Below, piece by piece: positions 1 to 7,824 of a DNA stretch of 32,549 nucleotides. The stretch lies in contig CANJXD010000006.1 in the NCBI GenBank assembly GCA_947478535.1, positions 1 to 32,549 of the forward strand, read 5' to 3'. The translations under genes were made by a program, and so were the position numbers. Each line of letters starts with the position of its first letter. Within the stretch, counting starts at the first letter, position 1. The notes beneath the pieces were generated by a model, which saw only the letters and a program-made list of their open reading frames with translations, made no database searches and was not told the DNA's origin. The DNA is from Acetobacteraceae bacterium. GTDB taxonomy: Bacteria > Pseudomonadota > Alphaproteobacteria > Acetobacterales > Acetobacteraceae.

Positions 1-1
1 C

Positions 2-310
2 CACGCCATGGTCATGCAGGGCCTGCCAGCGGGGTGGGAGATCAATGGCCGCCTCGGCCCGGGGGAAGTGCAGGGCATGGGCTGGATTGGCACGCTGACC
101 GACCCGGACGTGCAGTTCGCCCGCGATGACCGCTTCTCCGCCGCGGTGGAGCTGACGCCGGAGCGGCCCTTGGCCCGTTTCGCCGTCCGCATCCGCGCCG
201 TCACCCCGGGCCGCTTCGAACTGCCGGGGCTGGAGGCCCAGGACATGTACCGCCCCGGCGTCTTCGGCCGGCAGAACGTGGCGCGTATCGTGGTGCTGCC
301 GGCGGAGTGA
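2..310 (+). CDS. Alpha-2-macroglobulin family protein, C-terminal fragment
   Basis: The reading frame is open from the left edge to a TGA at 308-310, giving about 102 residues of a protein that begins outside the window. The fragment has the look of the extreme C terminus of bacterial alpha-2-macroglobulins: a 'GLPAGWEI' segment, a D-rich strand, then 'RAVTPGRFELPG' and 'DMYRPGVFGR', matching the end of the receptor-binding-like domain. These large periplasmic lipoproteins trap proteases and are usually encoded next to pbpC, as yfhM and pbpC are in E. coli. The next gene here is pbpC, which strongly supports the call. The thioester motif and signal peptide lie upstream and cannot be seen. Confidence 0.8.
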   Translation, partial: HAMVMQGLPAGWEINGRLGPGEVQGMGWIGTLTDPDVQFARDDRFSAAVELTPERPLARFAVRIRAVTPGRFELPGLEAQDMYRPGVFGRQNVARIVVLPAE

Positions 311-337
311 GACCGACGGCGGAACCGACCGACCTCC

Positions 338-536
338 GGCCGGCAATGCCGGCCGAGTCCGCGAATGCGGCCCGCCGGAAGTCCGGCGAGCCCAGCGGCC
401 GGAGGCCGCGCCCGGCGCTTGAGGGCCCGGAAAGTCGCGGCCGGCAATGCCGGCCGAGGCCGCGAATGCGGCCCGCCGGGCGTGCGGCGAGCCCAGCGGC
501 CGGCGGCCGCGCCCGGCGCGGGCGGGCCTGAAAAGC
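338..536. repeat. 101-bp tandem repeat, two copies with internal palindromes
   Basis: Two diverged copies lie at about 338-438 and 439-536, with a constant offset of 101 bp. Each copy holds three successive dyads: GGCCGGC-AAT-GCCGGCC, a second around CGCCGG/CCGGCG, and a third GCGGCC-GGA-GGCCGC. In copy 2 the second dyad has partly decayed. Each copy contains an ATG inside the first dyad (346 and 447) followed by similar codons, so copy 1 is a frame-displaced duplicate of the apparent pbpC start. The dense dyads suggest a mobile or REP-like intergenic element, or an RNA structure between the alpha-2-macroglobulin gene and pbpC. Confidence 0.75.
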
Positions 537-2489
537 AAGGCGCGAAGCGCCGCGCTGGGGCTGGCGGCGTTCGGCGCCGCGGCCTTTGCGCTGGACCGCA
601 TGCTGCCGCCGGACCTTTCGCGCCTGCGCTCCGGCGTGGAGGTGCTGGATCGGGAGGGGCGGACGCTGTCCGTCCTGCCCGTGCCCGGTGGCACCTGGCG
701 GCTGCCGGCGGCGGTGGCCGATGTGCCGCCGCATCTCGTCGCCATGCTCATCGCGGCGGAGGACCGGCGCTTCCGACAACATCCCGGCGTTGATCCTGTG
801 GCGCTCGGCCGCGCCGTGATCCAATGGGTGAGGGCAGGGCGCGTCGTCTCGGGTGGCTCGACGCTGACGATGCAGGCGGTGCGGCTGCTGGAACCGCGCC
901 CGCGGACGCTCCGCAGCAAGCTCATCGAGATCGCCCGCGCCCTGCAACTCGAACTCCGCTTCACCAAAGACGAAATCCTCGGCATCTGGCTGACCCTGGC
1001 GCCGCAGGGCGGCAATCTCGAAGGGCTGCGCGCTGGCTCGCTCGCCTGGTTCGGCCGTCAGCCCGTCCAGCTCGATGCCGCCGATGCCGCGCTGCTCGTG
1101 GCGCTCGCGCGCCGGCCCGAGGCACTCCGCCCCGATCGCCATCCGGAGGCCGCCCGCCAAGCCCGCGATGCTGTGCTGCTCGCCCGCGCGCCGGGCGCCG
1201 GTGCGGTCAGCGACGATGAACGGAACATCGCCCTGGCCTCCCCGGTGCCTGCGCGGCGCGAAGCGATGCCGCGCCTCGCCCCGCATCTGGCGCGAGAAGT
1301 GGCGCGCGGTGCCGCCCCTGGCGCCCGCATCCCGACGACGCTGGACCGAGACCTGCAACGCGCGGCGGAGGCCGTGGCGGAAGGCGCGCTCCGCAACCAG
1401 CCGGACCGCGCGGCCTCGGCGCTGGTGATCGCGGAGATCGCCAGCCGGGAGATCCGCGCCCTGGTCGGCGGCAGCTTCGGCGTCGAATCCCGCGCCGGGA
1501 TGCTGGACCTCAGCCGCGCCATCCGCTCCCCCGGCTCGGCCCAGAAGCCCTTTCTCTACGCCATGGCCTTCGAGGCCGGGGCGGCGCGGCCGGAGACGCT
1601 GGTGGCGGACCTGCCCTTCCGCTTCGGCGACTACGCGCCGGAGAATTTCTCCCGCGAATTCACCGGCCGTGTGACGGCGGCCGATGCGCTGCGCCAATCC
1701 CTCAACCTGCCCGCCGTCGCCCTGCTGCAGGAGATCGGGCCGCTGCGCTACGCCGCCGCGCTAAAGGCCGCGGGCAGCCCGCCGCGCCTCGCCCCCGGGG
1801 CGGAGCCTTCCCTGCCGCTCGCGCTTGGTGGCGCCGGGACCAACCTGCGAGAGCTGGTCGGGCTCTACGCCCTGCTGGCCGATGGCGGCCGGGCCGCGCC
1901 ACTGACGCCCCTGCCGGGCGGCTCGCCAGCGCGGGTCGATGTGGTGGCACCGGCGGCGGCGGCCTCGGTCACCGGCATCCTCGTGCAGCCCTTTCCCGGT
2001 GGCGGCCCGGCCGGCATCGGCTGGAAGACCGGCACGAGCTGGGGCGGGCGGGATGCCTGGGCGGTGGGGATGGATGGCCGCCATGTCGCGGGGGTGTGGA
2101 TCGGCCGCCCCGATGGCACGCCGATCCCGGGCCTGACCGGCCGCAACGCCGCCCTGCCGCACCTCGCCCGCGTCTTTGCCCTGCTGCCCGAGGCGCCCCT
2201 GCCGGCGCTGCGTGTTCGCCCTGTGGCCACGCCCTTCGCCGAAGCCGCGGACCGCCTGCGACTGCTGTTCCCGATGCCCGGCGCCGTGCTGGTGGAAGGC
2301 GCCGGATCGGTCACCCTGCGCGCCACCGGCGGCCGCCGCCCGCTGGTCTTCCTGGTCGATGGCGCGCCGCTGTCCCATGAAAGGGCGCGGCGCGAGGCCG
2401 CCTGGGTCCCGCCCGGCCCGGGCTTCTACCGCATCACCGTGCTGGACGCCGATGGCACGGCAGCGCGGGCGGATCTGCGCGTCAGGTAG
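447..2489 (+). CDS. pbpC: Penicillin-binding protein 1C
   Basis: This is a bifunctional peptidoglycan glycosyltransferase/transpeptidase anchored in the inner membrane. A membrane segment lies near residues 31-50. The GT51 domain (about 70-245) shows the catalytic Glu in 'AAEDRRFRQHPG' (E105) and 'SGGSTLTMQ'. The transpeptidase domain carries SxxK (S364-K367), SLN (418-420) and KTGTS (from 527). 'RSPGS' before the active serine and 'GGRDAWAVGMD' after KTGT are typical of PBP1C. A C-terminal BiPBP_C-like beta domain follows (about 595-680). At 680 residues it is shorter than the roughly 770 of the E. coli protein. The ATG at 447 is the first start after an in-frame stop at 420-422, but it lies inside the tandem repeat, so the first 25 or so residues may be translated repeat rather than native sequence. 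It pairs with the upstream alpha-2-macroglobulin gene. Confidence 0.93.
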   Translation: MPAEAANAARRACGEPSGRRPRPARAGLKSKARSAALGLAAFGAAAFALDRMLPPDLSRLRSGVEVLDREGRTLSVLPVPGGTWRLPAAVADVPPHLVAMLIAAEDRRFRQHPGVDPVALGRAVIQWVRAGRVVSGGSTLTMQAVRLLEPRPRTLRSKLIEIARALQLELRFTKDEILGIWLTLAPQGGNLEGLRAGSLAWFGRQPVQLDAADAALLVALARRPEALRPDRHPEAARQARDAVLLARAPGAGAVSDDERNIALASPVPARREAMPRLAPHLAREVARGAAPGARIPTTLDRDLQRAAEAVAEGALRNQPDRAASALVIAEIASREIRALVGGSFGVESRAGMLDLSRAIRSPGSAQKPFLYAMAFEAGAARPETLVADLPFRFGDYAPENFSREFTGRVTAADALRQSLNLPAVALLQEIGPLRYAAALKAAGSPPRLAPGAEPSLPLALGGAGTNLRELVGLYALLADGGRAAPLTPLPGGSPARVDVVAPAAAASVTGILVQPFPGGGPAGIGWKTGTSWGGRDAWAVGMDGRHVAGVWIGRPDGTPIPGLTGRNAALPHLARVFALLPEAPLPALRVRPVATPFAEAADRLRLLFPMPGAVLVEGAGSVTLRATGGRRPLVFLVDGAPLSHERARREAAWVPPGPGFYRITVLDADGTAARADLRVR

Positions 2490-3183
2490 CGCCACATCGG
2501 GCGACAGCGGCGCGCATGTGGTCCGGCACCGGAGCCTCGACCCGCAGCGCCGGGTCCAACGGTAGCGCGATGGCCCGGGCCAGCAGATGCAGCCCGCCGC
2601 CACCGCCGCCATACATCGCATCCCCCAGGATCGGGCAGCCGAGATGGGCGCAATGCACGCGGAGCTGGTGCGTCCGCCCGGTCTCCGGCGTCATCTCCAG
2701 CAGCGCGATGCCCTCGCCGCGCCCGATCACCCGCCAGGGGGACCGCGCGGCATCGCCGGAGGGATGCACCTCCATCCGCCAGCCCTTGGCCGCGCTGCTG
2801 ATTTTTCGCAACGGCGCATCGACCACCCCGCTCTCGGCCGCTGGACCGCCGCGCACCACGGCCCAGTAGGTCTTGGCAACGCGCCGTTCGGCGAAAAGCT
2901 GGTTGATCCGCGCCAGCATCGGCGCCGTCCGCCCCAGCACCAGGCAGCCCGCCGTGTCCATGTCCAGCCGATGCGCGAACTGCGGGTCCCGACCCTTGCC
3001 GAGGCGCAGCGCCGGCAGCCAGCCCTCCAGGCTTTCCCCCTGCCGCGCGCTCACGGCGAGGCCCGCGGGCTTGTCCAGGACCATCACTTCCGCGTCCAGA
3101 TGCAGGATCCGCGCGCTTAACCAGCTGGGAATCGGAATCTTCGCTTGGCGCGGTACCCCGCGGGATGGAACCCTAGGCGCCAT
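2482..3183 (-). CDS. RluA-family pseudouridine synthase
   Basis: This predicted enzyme isomerises uridine to pseudouridine in rRNA or tRNA. The RluA signature 'HRLDMDTAG' is present with the catalytic Asp (D74 from this start), together with 'MVLDKPAGL', 'KTYWAVV' and the late 'ETGRTHQLRVH' and 'CPILGD' motifs. No N-terminal S4 domain is seen, so it resembles the short RluA type of about 220-230 residues. The start is uncertain. The ATG at 3183 gives 233 residues but uses the same CATG as the start of the plus-strand kinase. An ATG at 3228 adds 15 residues, has a GAGG four bases upstream, and would overlap the kinase gene by 47 bp. The 3' end overlaps the end of pbpC by 8 bp in convergent orientation. 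Which RNA position it modifies cannot be told. Confidence 0.88.
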   Translation of the reverse strand: MAPRVPSRGVPRQAKIPIPSWLSARILHLDAEVMVLDKPAGLAVSARQGESLEGWLPALRLGKGRDPQFAHRLDMDTAGCLVLGRTAPMLARINQLFAERRVAKTYWAVVRGGPAAESGVVDAPLRKISSAAKGWRMEVHPSGDAARSPWRVIGRGEGIALLEMTPETGRTHQLRVHCAHLGCPILGDAMYGGGGGGLHLLARAIALPLDPALRVEAPVPDHMRAAVARCGAT

Positions 3184-4111
3184 GACCTCCCCCGATCTGC
3201 GCGCGCCCGATGCGCGCCCTCTCGTCATCTGCCTCGGCTCCGTCGTGATGGATCACACCTTCCATGTCGAGGATGTGGTGCAGCCCCCCTCAAAGAACCG
3301 CGCCAGTTCCTACACCCTCGGCGCTGGCGGGCTTGCCGCCAATGCCTCCATCGCGGTCAGCCGGCTTGGCGGGCATTGCATCTTCTGGGGCCGGGTGGGG
3401 GATGACCTGAACGGCCGGCCGCTGCTGGAAGCCCTGGCCGAACAGGGGGTGGATGTCGCGCATTGCCACCAGGCGCCGAATGCCCGCACGCCGGTGTCCG
3501 CCGTGCTGGTGGACCCCGTCGGGGAGCGTAGTATTTATTCCTATCGCGGAGAGAATCTCGGCACCGACCCCGGCTGGCTGCCGCTTTCCCTGCTGGACAA
3601 GGCGGGGTCCTTCCTCTGCGATCCGCGCTGGCCGGAAGGCAGCGCCGCCGCGCTGGACTACGCCCGGGCCCGTGGCATCCCCACCGTCATCGATGGCGAG
3701 AAAAGCGAGACCCGCATCCTGCTCGACCTGATCCCGCGCGTCGACCACGCGATCTTCTCCGTCCCCGGCCTCGGCAATTTCGCGCCCGGCCTCAAGCCGG
3801 TGGAGGCGCTGCGCAAGGCGATCGGGATGGGCTGCAAGGTCGCCGGCGTGACGCGCGGGGAAAAGGGCACGCTCTGGCTGACGGCGGAGAATGCGACAGC
3901 GCGCGTGACCCCGGCCTTCAAGGTGCAGGCGACGAATACGACCGGCGCGGGGGATGTCTTCCACGGCGCCTATGCTTTGGCGGTTGCCGAACACCAGACG
4001 GTGGAGGCCACCATGCGCTTCGCCTCCGCCGCCGGGGCGCTTCGCGCGCGGGACGGCGCGACGCCGACGCGGGAGTTGCTGGAAACCCTGCTGCGGGACC
4101 AGCCCGCGTAG
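3182..4111 (+). CDS. PfkB-family carbohydrate kinase
   Basis: This is a 309-residue ribokinase-fold sugar kinase. The first PfkB signature is at residues 48-64 ('GAGGLAANASIAVSRLGG'). The second, 'NTTGAGDVFHGAYA', has the anion-hole GAGD and catalytic base D258. Several segments resemble, from memory, E. coli YihV (6-deoxy-6-sulfofructose kinase): 'DPRW' before an Ala-rich helix, 'IDGEKSE', 'DHAIFSVPGL' and 'PAFKV...TTGAGDVFHGA'. The substrate therefore could be a sulfosugar, but PfkB enzymes share these parts widely. The ATG at 3182 was chosen because the conserved strand 'LVICLGSVVMD' starts 13 residues later; an open frame extends back to 2873 without kinase-like sequence. It ends 5 bp before the convergent histidine kinase gene. 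Confidence 0.88.
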   Translation: MTSPDLRAPDARPLVICLGSVVMDHTFHVEDVVQPPSKNRASSYTLGAGGLAANASIAVSRLGGHCIFWGRVGDDLNGRPLLEALAEQGVDVAHCHQAPNARTPVSAVLVDPVGERSIYSYRGENLGTDPGWLPLSLLDKAGSFLCDPRWPEGSAAALDYARARGIPTVIDGEKSETRILLDLIPRVDHAIFSVPGLGNFAPGLKPVEALRKAIGMGCKVAGVTRGEKGTLWLTAENATARVTPAFKVQATNTTGAGDVFHGAYALAVAEHQTVEATMRFASAAGALRARDGATPTRELLETLLRDQPA

Positions 4112-4116
4112 GGCCC

Positions 4117-6717
4117 CTACATCTTCAGGTCGGACAGCAGCGAATCGAAGGCGTCAGCGAGTTCCGGCGCCGCCTCCGGCTCCGGCCGCGGTGCCTCCAC
4201 CGGGTCCATCGAGCCCCGCGGGAAGGCGCAGGCGCCGATCACCTTCTCGATGGTGGTATAGAGATCGCGGCGCGAGATCGGCTTGCTGACATAGTTGTCC
4301 ATCCCCGCCTCGATATAGCGTTCGCGGTCGCCGGACATGGCGTTGGCGGTCAGGGCGATGATCGGCGTCGCCTGATTCGGGCCGGGCTCACGGCGGATCC
4401 AGCGCGTCGCACTAGGCCCATCCATCTCCGGCATCATCACATCCATCAGGATGAGGTCGAAGGGCTGCCCCTGTGCGGCATGCACGGCGTCCGACCCGTT
4501 CTCGGCGAAGGATATGTCATGCCCGCCCGGCGCCAGCAGGGACCGGATAACCACGCGGTTCACCTCATCATCCTCCGCCACCAGGATGCGCAGATGCTGC
4601 TGCGGCCCCGCCGGCACCAGCTCCGGCGCCGCTTCCTGGTCCGCCTTCGGCTCCTCCGTGCTGATCGGCAGCGACAGGTTCACCACGAATTCGCTGCCGA
4701 GGCCCGGGCGGCTTTCCACCGTGATCGTGCCGCCCATCATCCGCACCAGGTCCTGCGTGATGGCAAGCCCCAGCCCGGTGCCCCCGAAACGCCGGGTCGA
4801 GGAGCTGTCCACCTGCGTGAAGCGGACGAAGAGGCGGGAGACATCCTCCTCCGACATGCCGATGCCCTGGTCCTCGATCGACATGCGGACCAGCATGCGC
4901 GTCTCCGGTGCCTCCGGGTCCGGCTCCGTCTCCAGCGTCAGGGCGATCTCGCCCTTGTCGCTGAACTTCACGGCGTTGGAGAGCAGGTTGGACAGAATCT
5001 GGCGCACCCGCGTCGGGTCGATCATCACCGGCGGCAGCTCGGACCAGTTCTGGAACCACAGGCCGATCGACTTCGCCTCCGCCGCGTGGCGCATCAGCTC
5101 CGCCACGTCGCGCATCAGCACTTCCAGCCGGGCCGGGCGCGGCTCCAACTCCAGCTTGCCGGCTTCCAGCTTCGAATAGTCGAGGATGTCGTTCAGCACC
5201 GTCAGCAGGGCGGAGGCGGAGCGCGTGATCACCGCGCACATGTCGCGCTGATGCTGGTTCAGGCCGGAATGGCGCAGCACCTGGATCATGCCGATCACGC
5301 CGTTCATCGGCGTGCGGATCTCATGGCTCATCGTGGCAAGGAATTCGGATTTCGCGCGGCTGGCCGCTTCTGCCGCGCGGCGGGCCTCGGCCTGGGCGGA
5401 AATCGAGGCCCGCTGGTCCGTCACATCGGTGCAGGTCAGCAGAAGGCCGCCCGCTTCCGTCCGCTGCACCTTGGTCTCGACGCGACTGCCATCGGCGCGG
5501 GTCCGCAGGAAGGATCGTTGGCGGGCACTTTTGGAATGATCGCCTTCCGGGTGGCCCAGCCGGCGTAGCACGGGTGTGATGGGGGCCCCGCGATCCGCCA
5601 TGCCGGGGGGCAAGTCCAGCAATTCCCCCGCGCGCGCATTGGCAACCAGCACGCGGCCATCGGTGCCGGACATCACGACGCCCTGGTCCATGCCGCGCAG
5701 CGTATCGCGCAGTGCTTGTTCGGACCGAGCGCGTTGCGCGCGCTGGCGCAGCAGCAGCGGCCCCACCAGCAACACCGCCAGGCTCAGGATGACGCCGGCC
5801 GCCGAGAGTCGCATGCGGAGCCAGCGGAAATCAGCCAGGGCGCTTTCCACCTCGACGCCGATGCCGACCACCAGCGGATACTCGTCGAGCGGCCTGAAGC
5901 TGATGAACCGGTCCACACCGTCGAGGCTGGCGGCATCGCGGAAATGGCCGGGCATGTCGGATTGCAGCAGAAGGGACAGGGCCTGTGGGACCGGCTGGCC
6001 CACCAGCCTCGCCTCCTGCGGCGCCCAGGCGCGAATGATCCCGTCCCGCCCCACCAGCATCAGGCTGCCGGCGCCGAGTTCCAGCGATTCATAGGCTGCG
6101 GAGAGCAGCGCCGGATCCAGGGAGATGACGATCACGCCGCCAAAGCTGCCATCCGCGCCGTGCAGGCCGCGGGTCAGCTGGATAGTGTAGCGCTGGCTGA
6201 CGCGGCCGAGGACGGGGCGGCTGATGAACAGGCGGTCCTCCGTCGCGCCGACATGCACGCGGAAATGCTCGCGATCGGAAAGGTCCACCGGCGCCGTCGT
6301 GGCTCCGCTGGTCAGGTCGGAGGCGCGCAGCCGTCCATCCGGGCCGATCATCGCCATTTGGATGCCCGGGCCGCCACCGGCCAGATAGGATCCGGACCAT
6401 CGCAGCAGGTCGAAATGCTCCGGGTCCAGCCGCCAGGCTGCCTGCATGAAGCGTAGCGCCTGGTCCACGGAGCCGATGGTGCGGATGATGTGCTGTTCGA
6501 CGCTGCGCGCCAGGTTGGCGGTATCCCGCTCCGTCGCGCGCAGCACCTGCACCTCGACATCCCGCAATTGCCAGGTGATGCCGCCCCAGATGGCCGCGAC
6601 CATCAGCGGCAGGATCATCCAGGGGCGCAGAAGCATCGCCAGCGGATGCCTCCGGCGCGGCGCGGCGGTTGAGATTTCGAGCGGCGACACCTCAGGCCGC
6701 TCCGCCGGCGTCGGCAT
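4117..6717 (-). CDS. Hybrid sensor histidine kinase/response regulator
   Basis: This 866-residue membrane sensor has transmembrane helices near 29-50 and 304-323 flanking a periplasmic sensor domain that looks like a double Cache/PDC. A PAS-like segment follows (about 335-435). The HisKA H-box 'ATMSHEIRTPMNG' carries phospho-accepting H465. The HATPase domain has N-box 'LLSNAVKF', G1 'DQGIGM' and G2 'GGTGLGLAI'. The C-terminal receiver has the phosphorylation site D759 in 'LILMDVMMPEMDG'. Domain order gives an internal His-to-Asp relay that needs an HPt partner, and the immediately upstream gene appears to supply one. The two genes overlap by 26 bp, so they are probably cotranscribed and translationally coupled. 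The signal sensed is unknown. Confidence 0.93.
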   Translation of the reverse strand: MPTPAERPEVSPLEISTAAPRRRHPLAMLLRPWMILPLMVAAIWGGITWQLRDVEVQVLRATERDTANLARSVEQHIIRTIGSVDQALRFMQAAWRLDPEHFDLLRWSGSYLAGGGPGIQMAMIGPDGRLRASDLTSGATTAPVDLSDREHFRVHVGATEDRLFISRPVLGRVSQRYTIQLTRGLHGADGSFGGVIVISLDPALLSAAYESLELGAGSLMLVGRDGIIRAWAPQEARLVGQPVPQALSLLLQSDMPGHFRDAASLDGVDRFISFRPLDEYPLVVGIGVEVESALADFRWLRMRLSAAGVILSLAVLLVGPLLLRQRAQRARSEQALRDTLRGMDQGVVMSGTDGRVLVANARAGELLDLPPGMADRGAPITPVLRRLGHPEGDHSKSARQRSFLRTRADGSRVETKVQRTEAGGLLLTCTDVTDQRASISAQAEARRAAEAASRAKSEFLATMSHEIRTPMNGVIGMIQVLRHSGLNQHQRDMCAVITRSASALLTVLNDILDYSKLEAGKLELEPRPARLEVLMRDVAELMRHAAEAKSIGLWFQNWSELPPVMIDPTRVRQILSNLLSNAVKFSDKGEIALTLETEPDPEAPETRMLVRMSIEDQGIGMSEEDVSRLFVRFTQVDSSSTRRFGGTGLGLAITQDLVRMMGGTITVESRPGLGSEFVVNLSLPISTEEPKADQEAAPELVPAGPQQHLRILVAEDDEVNRVVIRSLLAPGGHDISFAENGSDAVHAAQGQPFDLILMDVMMPEMDGPSATRWIRREPGPNQATPIIALTANAMSGDRERYIEAGMDNYVSKPISRRDLYTTIEKVIGACAFPRGSMDPVEAPRPEPEAAPELADAFDSLLSDLKM

Positions 6718-7642
6718 CCGCCTGATGCAGGCGGATGCGGCGCTGCGCCAGCAATTGCTGCTGCCGCCCGGTGAGGGACGCCTGGTCGGTCACCGCGGCG
6801 ATGCGTTCATCCTCCGTATCCGCAGCGGCGGTGATGCGGGCACGCAGCGGGTCCGCGAAGGTGGCGATATCGCCCAGCACCTTGATGCCGACCGCACCCG
6901 CGCCGCCCCGCACATTCTTCTCGACAATCAGCCGCAGCACCTGGAAGCCGGAATGCACGAGCTTCTGCAGTTCCGCCCGGAAGCCGATCGTCACGCTTGG
7001 GTGGCGTTCGGCCTGTTGCAGCACGTTGTGGATCTCCCCCGCCACGGCGCCGAGCAGCGCATAGCCCAGCGTGCCGGCCTGCCCCTTCACCACATGCAGG
7101 CGCGTCACCAACTCATGCACGGTGTCGTCAAAAGCCTCGGGCCGGGACTTAAGCCGCTGCGCGACCGCGTCGATCACCTGAATTTCGGCGGGCAGTCTTT
7201 TCTCATACGCGGTGGCGAGTTCGGCCAGCACATCCTCCGGCACCGGCGCGCCGGCACTGATGCCGAGCACGGCGGCGATCTGCTTGATGACCGATTGTGG
7301 CGTGATCGGCTTCACCAGCCAGGCCGCCACCTTCAATTCCCGCCCGGCCCAGGCATCCTCCGGGCGGTTGCTCGCCGTCAGCATGATGACAGGCTTGGTC
7401 GCCCCCTCCGCCGTGCGGCGCAGGTGGCGCACGAAGGTCAGCCCATCCATGGGTGACATCTGGCAGTCGCAGGTGATCAGATCGACACGGCCTTGTCGCA
7501 CCACCTCCAGCGCCCTGTCGCCATTACTGGCTTGGCGTACGGTGTTGCACCCCGCGCTGCGCAACGCGCTGGCGATGGCGGAACGCATCGTCGGGTCGTC
7601 ATCGACGATCAGGACGGACAGGTGGGAAAAGTCGGTGGTCAT
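6692..7642 (-). CDS. Response regulator with C-terminal HPt-like domain
   Basis: This is a 316-residue protein. The N-terminal receiver (about 8-125) has acidic residues D14-D16, phosphorylation site D59 in 'LITCDCQMSPMDG', T89 and K111. The C-terminal helical region contains 'RLHVVKGQAGTLG', which fits the HPt consensus H-x-x-K-G-x-A-G, with H183 as the likely phospho-histidine. No DNA-binding output domain is present. The protein could shuttle phosphate between the REC domain of the overlapping hybrid kinase and another regulator. The ATG at 7642 was chosen because the receiver begins with 'VLIVDDD' nine residues later; an upstream ATG at 7732 would add 30 residues with no domain match. It is the first gene of a two-gene minus-strand operon. 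Confidence 0.88.
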   Translation of the reverse strand: MTTDFSHLSVLIVDDDPTMRSAIASALRSAGCNTVRQASNGDRALEVVRQGRVDLITCDCQMSPMDGLTFVRHLRRTAEGATKPVIMLTASNRPEDAWAGRELKVAAWLVKPITPQSVIKQIAAVLGISAGAPVPEDVLAELATAYEKRLPAEIQVIDAVAQRLKSRPEAFDDTVHELVTRLHVVKGQAGTLGYALLGAVAGEIHNVLQQAERHPSVTIGFRAELQKLVHSGFQVLRLIVEKNVRGGAGAVGIKVLGDIATFADPLRARITAAADTEDERIAAVTDQASLTGRQQQLLAQRRIRLHQADADAGGAA

Positions 7643-7785
7643 GAGTCGCCCGGAATCCTTTTCGGCCGCCGCCCGGTGCGGGCGGTTCCTGGAAGGCATT
7701 GGGGCGTGCCGGGCACAATGTTGCCCGGCCATCCCCGGGGGCGAAGGTGAGGAGCGGCGATAAACGCGGTCTTAACGGGTAGGCA

Positions 7786-7817
7786 GGGGGCTAACCCATT
7801 GCAATGAATCAGCCCCC
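7786..7817 (-). terminator. Inverted repeat 3' of the aminotransferase gene
   Basis: GGGGGCT at 7786-7792 pairs with AGCCCCC at 7811-7817, and the loop contains the small palindrome CATTGCAATG. It lies 8-39 bp beyond the stop of the minus-strand aminotransferase gene, where a terminator is expected. There is no T-run on either side, so intrinsic termination is uncertain. The rest of 7643-7824 shows no gene; it holds the upstream region of the phosphorelay operon. Confidence 0.45.
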
Positions 7818-7824
7818 GGGGCCG

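Noticed and set aside
201..1697. 498-residue minus-strand open frame
   Set aside because: It is antisense to pbpC, whose catalytic motifs are complete. Composition is typical of a shadow frame.
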